DNA of 64,000 bases from Ancalomicrobiaceae bacterium S20 (GTDB lineage: Bacteria; Pseudomonadota; Alphaproteobacteria; Rhizobiales; Ancalomicrobiaceae): assembly GCA_040269895.1 (NCBI GenBank), contig CP158568.1, positions 1,892,716 through 1,956,715 on the forward strand, in the 5' to 3' direction. The translations under genes and the position numbers were made by a program. The notes beneath the pieces were generated by a model. It saw nothing but the letters and a program-made list of their open reading frames with translations, did no database searches and was not told the origin of the DNA. Positions 63,921 to 64,000 of the stretch are shown piece by piece. Each line of letters begins with the position of its first letter. Position 1 is the stretch's first letter.

Positions 63921-64000
63921 GGCGATCATCCTGATCTCTTCGACCGGCAAGCGAGCCGGCATCGGCGACACCGGACTTCGGTGCCGCGTCGATGGTCAGG

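Overview
The window reads as chromosome of a G+C-rich alphaproteobacterium, most likely order Hyphomicrobiales (Rhizobiales). Supporting signs are the neighbour pairs rplM-rpsI-argC-like, phaC divergent from a class I aminotransferase, hom-glpX with recJ nearby, an IalB-family protein, a PleD/PopA-type REC-REC-GGDEF protein and TTG/GTG starts behind clear Shine-Dalgarno sequences. No genus is claimed. There is no rRNA, phage, insertion sequence or CRISPR array. The only RNA gene recognised is tRNA-Asn(GUU) at the left end.

Layout. 0.1-6 kb: tRNA-Asn, a methyl-accepting chemotaxis protein, then a minus-strand operon of a DctS-like PAS kinase, a FixJ/DctR-like regulator and a MAPEG protein. 6-13 kb: a PQQ-type sugar dehydrogenase with its cytochrome c, a secreted protein, and the TRAP transporter dctP-(gap)-dctQM. 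13-20 kb: a two-half CbiX-like protein, rimO, quinone oxidoreductase, a SulP transporter and TerC. 20-31 kb: DUF2182 membrane protein, a UbiH-type hydroxylase (one-base frameshift), AEC transporter, LpxL-like acyltransferase, a CoA-ester lyase, hspQ, an IalB-like protein, a YejA-like binding protein and a degenerate acyl-CoA-synthetase-like gene (frameshift). 31-38 kb: a degenerate PleD/PopA-like protein, a DsbA/FrnE-like protein, then a sugar-lipid cassette made of a YdjC/ChbG deacetylase, a polyprenyl-phosphate glycosyltransferase and a YfhO-type GT-C protein (frameshift), followed by a palindromic intergenic element.

38-49 kb: argE, a Fae-like protein, an active-looking diguanylate cyclase, a lipoprotein hydrolase, an orphan FliK/FlhB-C pair, recJ, DinB and an EamA exporter. 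49-64 kb: a MocR regulator divergent from the exporter, an S10 peptidase, glpX, hom, GrpB, an aminotransferase, a small lipoprotein, phaC, a collagen-like lipoprotein, an ArgC-like protein lacking its catalytic cysteine, rpsI, rplM and a secreted Tyr/Arg-rich protein.

The parts most worth following up are: the deacetylase/GT2/GT-C cassette, which resembles hexosamine modification of envelope lipids (NaxD/FlmF2 or CsbB/YfhO logic); the REC-REC-GGDEF protein that has lost its phospho-acceptor and GGDEF residues but keeps the RxxD inhibitory site and carries a CtrA-like box upstream; and two enzymes (Fae-like, ArgC-like) whose key catalytic residue is replaced. Three genes each carry a single-base indel. 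At least one lies in a homopolymer run, so base-calling error should be excluded before any of them is called a pseudogene. Function calls come from recognised motifs only; no database search was possible.
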